Shown piece after piece: positions 46,001 through 53,349 of a stretch of DNA of 64,000 nucleotides. Numbering within the stretch: the stretch's first letter is position 1; every line of letters begins with the position of its first letter. The position numbers and the translations under genes are program-made. Source of the DNA: MGIIb-P sp963934015 (GTDB lineage Archaea; Thermoplasmatota; Poseidoniia; Poseidoniales; Thalassarchaeaceae); contig CAWVWT010000001.1 in the NCBI GenBank assembly GCA_963934015.1, forward strand, positions 62,001 to 126,000, written 5' to 3'. Under the pieces are notes generated by a model that ran no database searches, had not been told where the DNA came from, and saw only the letters and a program-made list of their open reading frames with translations.

Positions 46001-46552
46001 ATCCGTGTAAAGTCCACCAGTTGTCACTGAATTTTCACCAAATGTAATGGTGTCAGAAAACCAACCACATACCCAAACGCCTGCTGGACCCACAGTGGCT
46101 TCTTCGACATGGGCTGAGCCATACGAATCGTTTGGCATCCCTGTATGCTTGAACCATGTCCAGCCACCCCACTGATCTAGATGGGCAACAAAGGCTGTAC
46201 GTTCACTACGAACAGTCGGTGAAGGACCACCGTCAAAGAGAACATCACCTCGGTATGAACCAGCGATGATGACTGCACTGTTGGTTGTATTGGTAACGTC
46301 GCTAATCCAAACGCTGTTGAAATCACCCGGTCCATTGCTGATACTTGGATTTGCGGTACCTTGTTTGACCCATGTTGTAACGCCTCTGGCGCCTGAGCCG
46401 AGAATGGCATCGACTTGCGCCTCATTCAATATGGGGAATGTCTGAGAAAGGTCGGAATCAGGCGTGTCTTCAATCGCATCTATGGTGCCAGCCCAAGGGG
46501 CGAGAATTAGTAGTAAAAGGAGCGAGGTGACGAGGCGTCCGGGCGCTTGCAT
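43016..46552 (-). CDS. Giant surface protein, propeller/TSP3 paralogue with Trp-rich cytoplasmic tail
   Basis: Start placed at ATG 46552 (MQAPGRLVTSLLLLLILAPWAG); ATG 46582 would add ten residues. About 1178 residues. Same architecture as the downstream gene: SBBP-type propeller (res ~50-540), TSP3 array (~550-1075), membrane helix (~1085-1110) and cytoplasmic tail. The tail ends in an aromatic motif, CEWWLDDGKWWFRTPEMDDW, with a Lys/Arg-rich juxtamembrane part (KRKQDLGLKVRRAAKRG). The pair probably arose by tandem duplication, with the tails diverging most. Likely co-transcribed, since only 63 bases separate the coding regions. Confidence 0.88.
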   Translation of the reverse strand: MQAPGRLVTSLLLLLILAPWAGTIDAIEDTPDSDLSQTFPILNEAQVDAILGSGARGVTTWVKQGTANPSISNGPGDFNSVWISDVTNTTNSAVIIAGSYRGDVLFDGGPSPTVRSERTAFVAHLDQWGGWTWFKHTGMPNDSYGSAHVEEATVGPAGVWVCGWFSDTITFGENSVTTGGLYTDAFVALYNVTEATWDFVTTWGGPSNDYANGCAATGEGSVYVVGSFRGTAQIGGSQYESEGGSDMLVLKVDAMGGFSWVQAWGGSYNDNLTAITIDSIETAYVVGYYSDNVLDWPSNHIVTAGQPYNSFVSKINPVGTFLWTRDIAGGVNGQEVRAFAVTFGNGDIYVGGWFDGSAEFRNGASVTYTLLGDANAYANGFVASIGTDGSWVWASRTGGGTNSEQVVYDLAVGPLGTIAASGYFADGNEYWTNATFGSFILSRAPGAEGFIAGLDQFGNWIWASNLGGEKDDVARAVAWQGLGRIVTGGSHCINNELGCGSTFGNSNKSAFSYIEGAGFVWAFAVDTDYDGVADIDDNCPTVNNTAQADMDGDNLGDLCDSDADSDTLDDYWDDCIGPSVNWNQSIWTLDRDGDGCRDSDEDDDDDGDGIFDTVDSCTDYSTRHNWTSGLANDYDGDGCHDADEDTDDDSDTIHDDFDLCPRYPYNRSWISSNANDHDGDGCDNIDDDIDDDNDGIDDIDSNGDILDQCPLGAIDWISDSTNDQDGDGCIDASEDIDDDGDSVLDFVDDCLTGALNWNSQTETDRDGDGCRDYDEDDDDDGDGMLDEDDACPAGDIGWTSMPSTDVDGDGCRDSGEDSDDDGDKVPDVGDSCPGGKTGWESNPVEDADSDGCHDADEDLDDDNDGFNDGSDECPGTPPGVTVYDGGCSAEQGDNDDDGIQNNLDLCPDVPATEGFDLNFDGCTDDIDGDGVVDDIDQCLGTPDGESVDFYGCGYLTQQDSDGDGVVDVNDGCSATSNQSIRDANPGYAFDSQFGCWAGDNDDDGDGYDNWIDLCPGSNAEELIFDGCNFEQQDEDGDGVANGDDACPYTPSGSILFDGGCSRQQLNPSTDDGGMSTGTLIAIIAAVVILIVGGAIVAITVIKRKQDLGLKVRRAAKRGEMPAPATEVAEQALAETTEENYENDPNYKVDENGCEWWLDDGKWWFRTPEMDDWMEHTGE

Positions 46553-46555
46553 GCA

Positions 46556-46572
46556 AACGCCCTTTGAGCGTT
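46556..46572 (-). promoter_or_regulatory. Start-proximal hairpin, 5 bp
   Basis: AACGC/GCGTT arms with a 7-base loop containing AAAGG, three bases before ATG 46552 on the minus strand. Confidence 0.4.
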
Positions 46573-46590
46573 CCCATTTCAACGTTCAGT

Positions 46591-47715
46591 CTAGATGAAT
46601 GGTGGACGCACAACCACTGCTGAAAGGTTCCGGCGAGGATTCACGGCGATTTGCACTTCCTCGCCGACCTCTACACCCTCAAGATAGGCCAAACCGATTC
46701 CGATCTTTCCAAGGCTCGGCGAAGGTCCACCTGAGGTGATGGTTCCAATCTGAATGCCATCTTTCAGAACTGCATGCCCCATTCGCGGGAATGGTCCTTT
46801 TCCGGTAACTTTGAGGCCGAGCCATTTGATGCCACCTCCATCAAGATGCTTCTCTTTGGTTGATACAACCCGAGCCTTTCCGATGAAATCGTGATCCATG
46901 TTCAGACCGAATGGGACGAAAGTCTCGGCTGAATCACGAGACAAATCTTCTGAACCACCTAAATCCGGGTGGCAGAAATCCTGCCCTGAAAGTAAGAATC
47001 CTTTCTCCATACGTAGGGTATCTCGAGCCCCAAGTCCGACCGGGCAAATACCGTGACCACCTTCGTCGAGTAATGCATCCCAGAGTACCTTGACCTGCTC
47101 GTTAGGAACGAATATTTCAAAACCACGCTCACCGGTATAACCTGTACCCTGAATCCAACCAGTGATTCCGTAAGCGTTGTTGGTAATCGCACTACCGTGG
47201 AAGTGCCTGACTACATTTTCTTCACCGAGGATCTGACCCAAAACATTCGCAGATTCCGGTCCTTGCAGGGCTAGAATACTGGTTTGATCGGATAAATTTT
47301 CAATACTGATTCCATCGCCAATGTGCGTATGGAAGTGATCCCACATATGTTCAATCATACTCGCATTGGGTACGCCAAGTATTTCGGTTTCACTAACGAC
47401 ACAGAAAATCATATCATCAATGATAATGCCATTCTCGTCGAGAAAATGGCTGTAGGCACATCGACCCGGATCAATCAGACTCGCTTTTTGGGTACCTACG
47501 CCATCTAACCATTCGCGGACATTCTCTCCAGAAAATCGGAAAAAACCCATATGTGAAACGTCGAACAGCCCGGCGTTTTTCCTAGTATTGAGGTGTTCTT
47601 CCATCATTGAAGTGTACCATATTGGTAATTCGAATCCATGAAAATCGACAAGATTACCACCACGCTCGACATGGGCATCATACAACGTTGTGCGAACCGG
47701 TTCGCTTCCCGTCAT
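46591..47715 (-). CDS. gcvT: Aminomethyltransferase (glycine cleavage T-protein)
   Basis: Start placed at ATG 47715 (MTGSEPVRTTLYDAHVERGG), where the family homology begins; the frame extends to 47778. 374 residues. Recognisable parts are 'VDFHGFELPIWYTSMMEEHLNTR', 'GLFDVSHMG' with the conserved Asp, and 'GYTGERGFEIFVP'. T-protein releases ammonia and moves the methylene group from H-protein to tetrahydrofolate or an analogue. It is divergent from the P5C dehydrogenase gene, with 95 bases between starts, and is separate from gcvPA/gcvPB. Confidence 0.94.
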   Translation of the reverse strand: MTGSEPVRTTLYDAHVERGGNLVDFHGFELPIWYTSMMEEHLNTRKNAGLFDVSHMGFFRFSGENVREWLDGVGTQKASLIDPGRCAYSHFLDENGIIIDDMIFCVVSETEILGVPNASMIEHMWDHFHTHIGDGISIENLSDQTSILALQGPESANVLGQILGEENVVRHFHGSAITNNAYGITGWIQGTGYTGERGFEIFVPNEQVKVLWDALLDEGGHGICPVGLGARDTLRMEKGFLLSGQDFCHPDLGGSEDLSRDSAETFVPFGLNMDHDFIGKARVVSTKEKHLDGGGIKWLGLKVTGKGPFPRMGHAVLKDGIQIGTITSGGPSPSLGKIGIGLAYLEGVEVGEEVQIAVNPRRNLSAVVVRPPFI

Positions 47716-47810
47716 GTCCCAAGGGCCACCCCGCCAGCCCTTGAATCGCTCGGCCACAGGCTCAGGCGCAATTCGCAACTATCAAACACTGTATGCAAAG
47801 GGTCAGCCAT

Positions 47811-49433
47811 ATGTCGAGCCAGCCGGTCAACGAACCCATCCTCGGATACACGCCAGGAAGTCCTGAACGAGCCTCATTGCAAACCGAACTCGATCGACAG
47901 ATGTCTGAAATTGTCGAAATCCCTTGTATCATCAATGGGGAGAAGGTGTTTACAGGCAATACTGCAACACAGGTAATCCCGCACAAGCATGGACACATCA
48001 TTGCCAATGTACATCAAGCGGGCAAGGCGGAAATCGCTGCAGCTTGCCAGGCGGCTATTGATGCGCAGGATGCTTGGATTGAGATGGGCTTAGAAGCCAG
48101 ATGTGCTATCTTTGAGCGCTGTGCGGATCTCTTAGCCGGTGACTGGCGCATGAAGGTCAATGCATCCACCATGCTCAACCAGAGCAAAACCGCATTCCAA
48201 GCAGAAATTGATGCTGCCTGCGAATTGATTGATTTTTGGAATTTCAACTGCTTTTATGCACGCCAATTTCACGATATGTATCAGCCACTGGTCTCACCCA
48301 CTGGTGTGAACAATAGCACGGAGATTCGTCCACTCGAAGGCTTCGTGTTGGCGATTACACCGTTCAACTTCAGTAGCATCGCCGCAAACCTACCGAGTGC
48401 CCCTGCAATTCTAGGCAACACTGCGGTCTGGAAACCCAGCCGAAATTCGTATCACTCAAATTACGTATTGATGGAACTCATGATGGAAGCGGGGTTACCT
48501 GCAGGTGTCATCAACTTCGTGCCCAGCAGCGGCCCAGATATATCGGATGTATGCCTGTCAAATCCGGACTTTGCCGGTGTCCACTTCACCGGTTCAACCG
48601 CCGTCTTCCAGGGACTGTGGCAGCGGATTGGAGAAGCGCTACCAAATCTCAAATCATACCCGCGTATCGTGGGTGAAACTGGTGGAAAAGACTTCGTGGT
48701 AGCCCATCCTGATTGTGATGAACAAGGATTACTCGTTGCTTTACTGCGTGGTTCCTTTGAGTACCAAGGGCAGAAATGTTCTGCAGCCTCGCGTGCGTAT
48801 GTACCAGCATCTGTGTGGGGCCGCATTGGTGAACCACTTTGTGATGAAGTACGAAAAATCACCATGGGTGATGCTCGAGACTTTACCAATTTCATGACGG
48901 CTGTCATCGACCAACGCGCGTTTGACAAAATCTCAGGTTACATCGACCGTGCCAAGGCCAGCGATGTGTGTGAGGTCGTCGTTGGTGGTGGCCATGATGA
49001 CAGTGTTGGCTGGTTTATTGAACCGACAATTATCGTCACTACCGACCCGAATTATGAATCAATGGTCGAGGAAATTTTCGGCCCAGTCCTAACCGTTTTC
49101 GTATATCCTGATAATGACTTTGAAGGGGCCCTCAAGATGTGTGATAAAGCCAGCCCATACGCATTGACTGGTTCGATTTTTGCGAAAAATGATGAAGATA
49201 TTCAAACCGCCTTTAACACACTTCGATTCACTGCAGGGAACTTCTACATCAACGACAAACCCACGGGCGCAGTGGTCGCCCAGCAACCCTTTGGTGGTGC
49301 ACGCGCATCGGGTACAAATGACAAGGCGGGTGGCCCACTGAACCTACTACGATGGATGAGTCCTCGTAGTGTCAAGCATACACTCGACACCCCACAAGAT
49401 TGGGGTTATCCGTTCTTGCAACCCGATGAATGA
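47811..49433 (+). CDS. 1-Pyrroline-5-carboxylate dehydrogenase (ALDH4 type)
   Basis: Start placed at ATG 47811 (MSSQPVNEPILGYTPGSPER); ATG 47793 is an alternative. 540 residues, the size of the stand-alone ALDH4 enzyme rather than bifunctional PutA. The opening 'NEPILGYTPGSPERASLQTEL', 'IVGETGGKDFVVAHP' and the catalytic Cys in YQGQKCSAASR are ALDH4 hallmarks. It oxidises glutamate semialdehyde to glutamate with NAD, the second step of proline degradation. No proline dehydrogenase is adjacent. Confidence 0.92.
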   Translation: MSSQPVNEPILGYTPGSPERASLQTELDRQMSEIVEIPCIINGEKVFTGNTATQVIPHKHGHIIANVHQAGKAEIAAACQAAIDAQDAWIEMGLEARCAIFERCADLLAGDWRMKVNASTMLNQSKTAFQAEIDAACELIDFWNFNCFYARQFHDMYQPLVSPTGVNNSTEIRPLEGFVLAITPFNFSSIAANLPSAPAILGNTAVWKPSRNSYHSNYVLMELMMEAGLPAGVINFVPSSGPDISDVCLSNPDFAGVHFTGSTAVFQGLWQRIGEALPNLKSYPRIVGETGGKDFVVAHPDCDEQGLLVALLRGSFEYQGQKCSAASRAYVPASVWGRIGEPLCDEVRKITMGDARDFTNFMTAVIDQRAFDKISGYIDRAKASDVCEVVVGGGHDDSVGWFIEPTIIVTTDPNYESMVEEIFGPVLTVFVYPDNDFEGALKMCDKASPYALTGSIFAKNDEDIQTAFNTLRFTAGNFYINDKPTGAVVAQQPFGGARASGTNDKAGGPLNLLRWMSPRSVKHTLDTPQDWGYPFLQPDE

Positions 49434-49443
49434 TGAGTAATGT

Positions 49444-49456
49444 TGAATATATTAAT
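49444..49456 (+). promoter_or_regulatory. Candidate TATA box for the riboswitch transcript
   Basis: The AT-rich stretch GAATATATTAATT is centred about 20-25 bases before the 5' side of the TPP aptamer, the spacing expected for an archaeal TATA box and a transcript beginning just ahead of the aptamer. Inference only. Confidence 0.4.
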
Positions 49457-49468
49457 TCACATGGGGAT

Positions 49469-49548
49469 ATTACTGGGGAGCATTTTGCTGAGAGGTTGCC
49501 AATTGGTAACGACCCATTGACCTGATCTGGGTAATGCCAGCGGAGGGA
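49469..49548 (+). ncRNA. TPP (thiamine pyrophosphate) riboswitch
   Basis: Conserved blocks of the THI element occur in order: GGGGAGC, GCTGAGA, ACCC, ACCTGATCTGG, GTAATGCCAGCG and the closing GGAGGGA. The pyrimidine-sensing GCTGAGA and the pyrophosphate-side CTGATCTGGGTAATGCC match the consensus closely. The terminal GGAGGG is also the ribosome binding site of the gene starting at 49554, so TPP binding would be expected to close P1 and repress translation; that mechanism is inferred. Confidence 0.93.
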
Positions 49549-49553
49549 AAAAA

Positions 49554-51062
49554 ATGGACACAAATATTGCGTATGGATTGATGCTTGTAACGCTTGGTTT
49601 CTTCGGCTATGTCGGATACCAAGCCGCGACTGAAAAAGAACTTGACAGTGATGAATACCTGTCGGCCAGAGGCAGTCAGAGTTGGCTTCGAATCGGACTC
49701 AGCTTGTTTGCCTCAGGCATGGGCCTATGGCTACTCTTTGGACCATCCGAAGTCGGATATTATGGTGGGTTCTGGGAAGTACTTGGCTATTCGATTTCAG
49801 CATCCACCCCATTCCTGCTTCTCGCCTATGTCGGGCCTAAAATTCGCTCCAAACTACCAGAGGGAGTGACACTTGCTGACTATGTGCGTATACGGTTGGG
49901 CCGACCGATGCAAATCTATGTCGGAATCATTTCTGTTCTGTACATGTTCACATTCTTGTTCGCTGAATTTACAGCGATTGGGAGGGCGATGAATCTACTT
50001 GCTGGCATGGAACCGTTGTATCCAATTCTTCTCGTCGCTCTCGTAACTGCTGCGTACACAAGTTACGGTGGCTTACCCGCTTCCCTACGTACAGATCGCT
50101 GGCAAGGTTGGCTGGCCCTCTGGCTCCTGATTGCATTGCTATTGATTGTTTTTGGTAGCGACATTGGTACGATGTTTGACCAAGCCAAAGCACACACACC
50201 TGAGGATTTACAATGGGATTGGGCACATGGTAGCATCTCGGACTTGAATCAAACGTCGTTTGAAGCCGGTGTAGCCCTAATCCTCGCAATCACTGCTGCT
50301 GAGATGTTTTCCCAAGGGAATTGGCAACGCACACATGCTGCGGAAAACGATGATGCACTCAGAAAAGGAGCATGGTTCGCAGCAATACTCGTTTTCCCAT
50401 TAATGTTCATCATGGGTTTCCTTGGAACGGTTGTGGCGGGTCAAGGTTCTGTAGCTGATCCTTCGGCTGCTTTCTTCTATCTGATTGAAGATGCGAATGT
50501 ATTCATCATCGCACTCTTTGTCGTACTCGGAATTGCATTGGTTTGTTCAAGTGCTGATACGTTGCAAAATGCGATTGTCGCCTCGATTAGTCGTGACCTC
50601 GCAGATGGGAAGATGGACCTGAGAACTGCACGGATTGCGACATTGGGCCTAATCCCATGGGCAATCGGCCTCTCACTCTGGGGTGTTGAAAATGGATACA
50701 GTATCTTCGCAATCTTCCTTTTCGCAGATTTGTTGGCCGCTGCAACCGTACTCCCGGTGTTACTTTCTCTTTGGGATGGTGTGGATTCACGTGCAGCCTT
50801 AGCCGGAGCGATTTGCGGAATATTATCGGTTATCGCCTATGGAATCTATGAACCTGCGACCAGTTATGAAGGGATTCAACAGTATACAATGTACCTCATT
50901 TATCCAACGATGGATCCAATCAGTGGCGGTGCTATTTCTCCAGTTGATGGTGGGTTGACCAATCTATGGGTATTTGTCAGTGCATTAGTTGGTTCCGGCA
51001 TGGTTACGTTACTAGGTTCAATGGCACTAACACCTCCCAATGAAGGCACTTCTGAAGAATAA
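49554..51062 (+). CDS. SSS-family sodium symporter, probable thiamine or thiamine-precursor transporter (ThiV-like)
   Basis: 502 residues with 12-14 predicted membrane helices. SSS-family features include the N-terminal 'DSDEYLSARGSQSWLRIGLSLFASGMG', 'TAAYTSYGGLPASLRTDRWQG' after helix 5 and 'ALVCSSADTLQNAIVAS', equivalent to the conserved Na-site region. Alone, these proteins carry many solutes; the TPP riboswitch directly in front makes thiamine, HMP or another thiamine moiety the likely cargo, as proposed for ThiV in other marine microbes. Two further genes follow closely on the same strand, but the riboswitch relates most clearly to this one. Confidence 0.9.
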   Translation: MDTNIAYGLMLVTLGFFGYVGYQAATEKELDSDEYLSARGSQSWLRIGLSLFASGMGLWLLFGPSEVGYYGGFWEVLGYSISASTPFLLLAYVGPKIRSKLPEGVTLADYVRIRLGRPMQIYVGIISVLYMFTFLFAEFTAIGRAMNLLAGMEPLYPILLVALVTAAYTSYGGLPASLRTDRWQGWLALWLLIALLLIVFGSDIGTMFDQAKAHTPEDLQWDWAHGSISDLNQTSFEAGVALILAITAAEMFSQGNWQRTHAAENDDALRKGAWFAAILVFPLMFIMGFLGTVVAGQGSVADPSAAFFYLIEDANVFIIALFVVLGIALVCSSADTLQNAIVASISRDLADGKMDLRTARIATLGLIPWAIGLSLWGVENGYSIFAIFLFADLLAAATVLPVLLSLWDGVDSRAALAGAICGILSVIAYGIYEPATSYEGIQQYTMYLIYPTMDPISGGAISPVDGGLTNLWVFVSALVGSGMVTLLGSMALTPPNEGTSEE

Positions 51063-51125
51063 TGCCCAAAACACATGAGGGAAGGAATCAAGAATGAACA
51101 GGCAAACCACTCTATGGGTGGCGCA

Positions 51126-51644
51126 ATGACAATCGGCAATCCAGCAGACACCCTGACCTATGTTCGCGCCCTTGGCTTGATCGTGGGGGGCTACAGTGCC
51201 TATCAGCGTGATAAACGTAGGGAAACCGATGTTGCGGTCAAAGAAGAGATCCTCCGCTGTGCAGATCGTGTTCGGACACATGTCGAAAATGTTCACGATG
51301 ATGCCTACCGTGATGGAAATGTCAAACTCGCCAAAGCGTGTCAATCCACAATCGAAGAAATTGATGCCCTCCGAAATGACGTCAATCTCGGTGAAACTGG
51401 TGGAGAGCACCCCTTCTTCAGCAAACAAATTAGCACATCCAAAAAAGTGCTTGCCAATCTAATCAAGCACGACCACGAAACCATCACACTATTGGTCAAA
51501 GCTGTGAATCGTAGTAATGATTTAGAAAAGGCAGCAGCCGAAGAAGGTGATGTGATGAAATTCGTCCGAGAAACACGCCAATTGGTCACCAGTGTCCGAG
51601 GACATTTTAGTGAACGCAGAGCAGTTCTCAAGAAGATTCAGTAG
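51126..51644 (+). CDS. Small helical protein preceding the SPFH gene
   Basis: ATG 51126 has GGTGG six bases upstream and is preferred; ATG 51114 and 51075 are in frame. About 172 residues. One hydrophobic helix near the N-terminus ('LTYVRALGLIVGGYSAY') is followed by a highly charged, all-helical body with no Cys and coiled-coil-like spacing (EEILRCADRVRTHVENVHDDA..., 'NRSNDLEKAAAEEGDVMKFVRETRQLV'). It is a candidate membrane-tethered partner of the SPFH protein that begins 12 bases after its stop. No family recognised. Confidence 0.65.
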   Translation: MTIGNPADTLTYVRALGLIVGGYSAYQRDKRRETDVAVKEEILRCADRVRTHVENVHDDAYRDGNVKLAKACQSTIEEIDALRNDVNLGETGGEHPFFSKQISTSKKVLANLIKHDHETITLLVKAVNRSNDLEKAAAEEGDVMKFVRETRQLVTSVRGHFSERRAVLKKIQ

Positions 51645-51655
51645 GAGTGAATAAT

Positions 51656-52861
51656 ATGGCGACACATCGATGGCGAGACAGTCCAGAAGTAATTGCAAGA
51701 ATGATTGACTCCGGCACTATCCAGTCATGGACTGTGAAAAATATTGTTCTGAAACCCAATGAAACCTGTGTTATCATGGCCGATGGGAAAATCCAGGACA
51801 TCCTCTCTGAAACGGTACTGAAAAATTACGTGGGGGGATTCACGCGCTGGATTGGTAGCAAAATTGGTGTCGGTTCAAGAGACCACAAGATGATTTTCGC
51901 AATGACCGGCCCGTTTGACCTTCTGTTCAAAATGGAGGGTGCAACTGCGGATGGAGGGCGTGTGAATGGCATGCTCAACATGCGCCTTCAGATTCAACGC
52001 GATGATGTTCCGAAACTTGTGAACATCTTCACCAGTAGTGGTCGGGAACTTAATCGTGGCTTCTTTGTCAAAATGTATGAACAAGAAATCATGAGCAGGG
52101 TGATTATTCCTCTATTATCCAAACAAACAGACATCAATGCTGTTCGCTCTTCGGATTTCGCTGACCTCCTTGAGATGGCTGTTCGTGCAGAGATGCGCGG
52201 TTCCTTTGACCAATATGGAATCACCATGCTGCGAGCCTTTGCTGTCGTCAATGAAACTGACCTCGAGAAACTACAATCCTATACTCAGCAAACCAATGTC
52301 ATGGCCGCTCGAGCAGATGTTGTCAATGAAACCGCACTTGCAGCCATCGATCGCCAGCAGAGTTTGACACTCGCACGAATCGAAGCGGAAGCAAACATTG
52401 CCAAAGCCCAGGCGCGGGGACAAGTCGAAGCCTCGCTTGAAGGTGAGTTGCTTGAATTACGTAAGCAGGAAGCCGAATGGTCTGCAGAACGCCATGATAT
52501 GGCGGCAAGACAAGATATCGTGTTGGATGGAAAAGAGCGTAAGATGGATATTGCAATGAATGCGTTTGAGCAAGTTCAGGCCGCCAAACGAGCGCGGATG
52601 GAGCAACAATCTGATGCAGACCTCTCCCGTCAACAAAATACGGATGATATTCAGCGAGAAATGATGAAAATGGCCGCAGACAATGGAGCGCTGACTCCTG
52701 AAGTCATGCAGACGTTTCTTGAACAACAATCCGCTCAGAAAGGCAATGACAACCTACAGCCAACATCCCAAGAAACTGGACCCATTTCGGCATGTGGAAA
52801 TTGCAGTGGCCAAATCCAATTGGGTTGGCAGGCTTGCCCCCACTGCGGAAACACACTTTGA
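51656..52861 (+). CDS. SPFH/band-7-like protein with coiled coil and C-terminal zinc ribbon
   Basis: Start placed at ATG 51656 after GGAGTGA. 401 residues. The N-terminal ~200 residues resemble an SPFH domain without an obvious membrane anchor ('IVLKPNETCVIMADGKIQDILSE', 'MRLQIQRDDVPKLVNIFTSS'). A long charged coiled coil rich in Ala/Glu/Gln ('RIEAEANIAKAQARGQVEASLEG') follows, then a low-complexity linker and a zinc ribbon, CGNCSGQIQLGWQACPHCG, with two CxxC pairs. Related virion-core/SPFH proteins scaffold membranes or recruit chaperones. It is adjacent to and probably co-transcribed with a small helical protein, and converges on the SerK-like gene seven bases away. Confidence 0.8.
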   Translation: MATHRWRDSPEVIARMIDSGTIQSWTVKNIVLKPNETCVIMADGKIQDILSETVLKNYVGGFTRWIGSKIGVGSRDHKMIFAMTGPFDLLFKMEGATADGGRVNGMLNMRLQIQRDDVPKLVNIFTSSGRELNRGFFVKMYEQEIMSRVIIPLLSKQTDINAVRSSDFADLLEMAVRAEMRGSFDQYGITMLRAFAVVNETDLEKLQSYTQQTNVMAARADVVNETALAAIDRQQSLTLARIEAEANIAKAQARGQVEASLEGELLELRKQEAEWSAERHDMAARQDIVLDGKERKMDIAMNAFEQVQAAKRARMEQQSDADLSRQQNTDDIQREMMKMAADNGALTPEVMQTFLEQQSAQKGNDNLQPTSQETGPISACGNCSGQIQLGWQACPHCGNTL

Positions 52862-52867
52862 CGGTGA

Positions 52868-53272
52868 TTATTCTTCGATTCGGAGCAAATCAAGCGGAAC
52901 CGCAATAGGTGGCAAGTGATCACTGAATCTGTGACGACTCGTTTTGGGTGGAAATACACCCTCTGAAAGCGCCATACCAATGACTTCCTGCTTGGTCAGA
53001 GATTCAAGTTTAGAAGCTGGCCAAATATCGAGTTCAATTCCATCATCTGTCAAATAATCAACTTTGATGACCGGCAAGCGGGACAAGCCAATTCGAATAC
53101 CAACATGGTATCGATGATGACCATCAAGAATCGTGCCCGTTTCTCGGTCGACCAGAAGAGGTTTGGTGTAAGAACTCCAACGCAGCGTCATTTCGTGTAA
53201 AGTATCGACATTTCTTGGCTTGACCTCCTCGTGTGGCTTCAACCACACAATCGGAACCAACTCGACGTCCAT
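52868..53272 (-). CDS. Short ParB-fold protein resembling archaeal free-serine kinase (SerK)
   Basis: Start at ATG 53272 behind GGGGGGTG. 134 residues. The order of motifs, LKPHEEV, KPLLVD, ILDGHHRY and 'VDYLTDDGIELDIWP', parallels the ParB-like serine kinase of hyperthermophilic archaea, including a Glu in the PHE motif and the DGHHR phosphate-binding motif. The protein is shorter than characterised SerK (over 200 residues), so only the core fold is kept. If active it would make O-phosphoserine from serine; a ParB-type nucleotide- or DNA-binding role remains possible. Divergent from the CCA-adding enzyme. Confidence 0.65.
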   Translation of the reverse strand: MDVELVPIVWLKPHEEVKPRNVDTLHEMTLRWSSYTKPLLVDRETGTILDGHHRYHVGIRIGLSRLPVIKVDYLTDDGIELDIWPASKLESLTKQEVIGMALSEGVFPPKTSRHRFSDHLPPIAVPLDLLRIEE

Positions 53273-53349
53273 GCACCCCCCAAGCAATCAACGTTGAAAT
53301 CCCTTCGCACGTCGATAGCATCATGACCAAGAGGCGAAGGAAGGGGTTG

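Noticed and set aside
1187..46572. Start-proximal hairpins as intrinsic transcription terminators of upstream genes
   Set aside because: They are not followed by U-tracts, occur between divergent genes where no upstream gene ends, and sit at a fixed short distance from start codons.
1187..46572. Start-proximal hairpins as binding sites of one transcription factor
   Set aside because: Arm sequences share no consensus across genes; only the pairing and position are shared.
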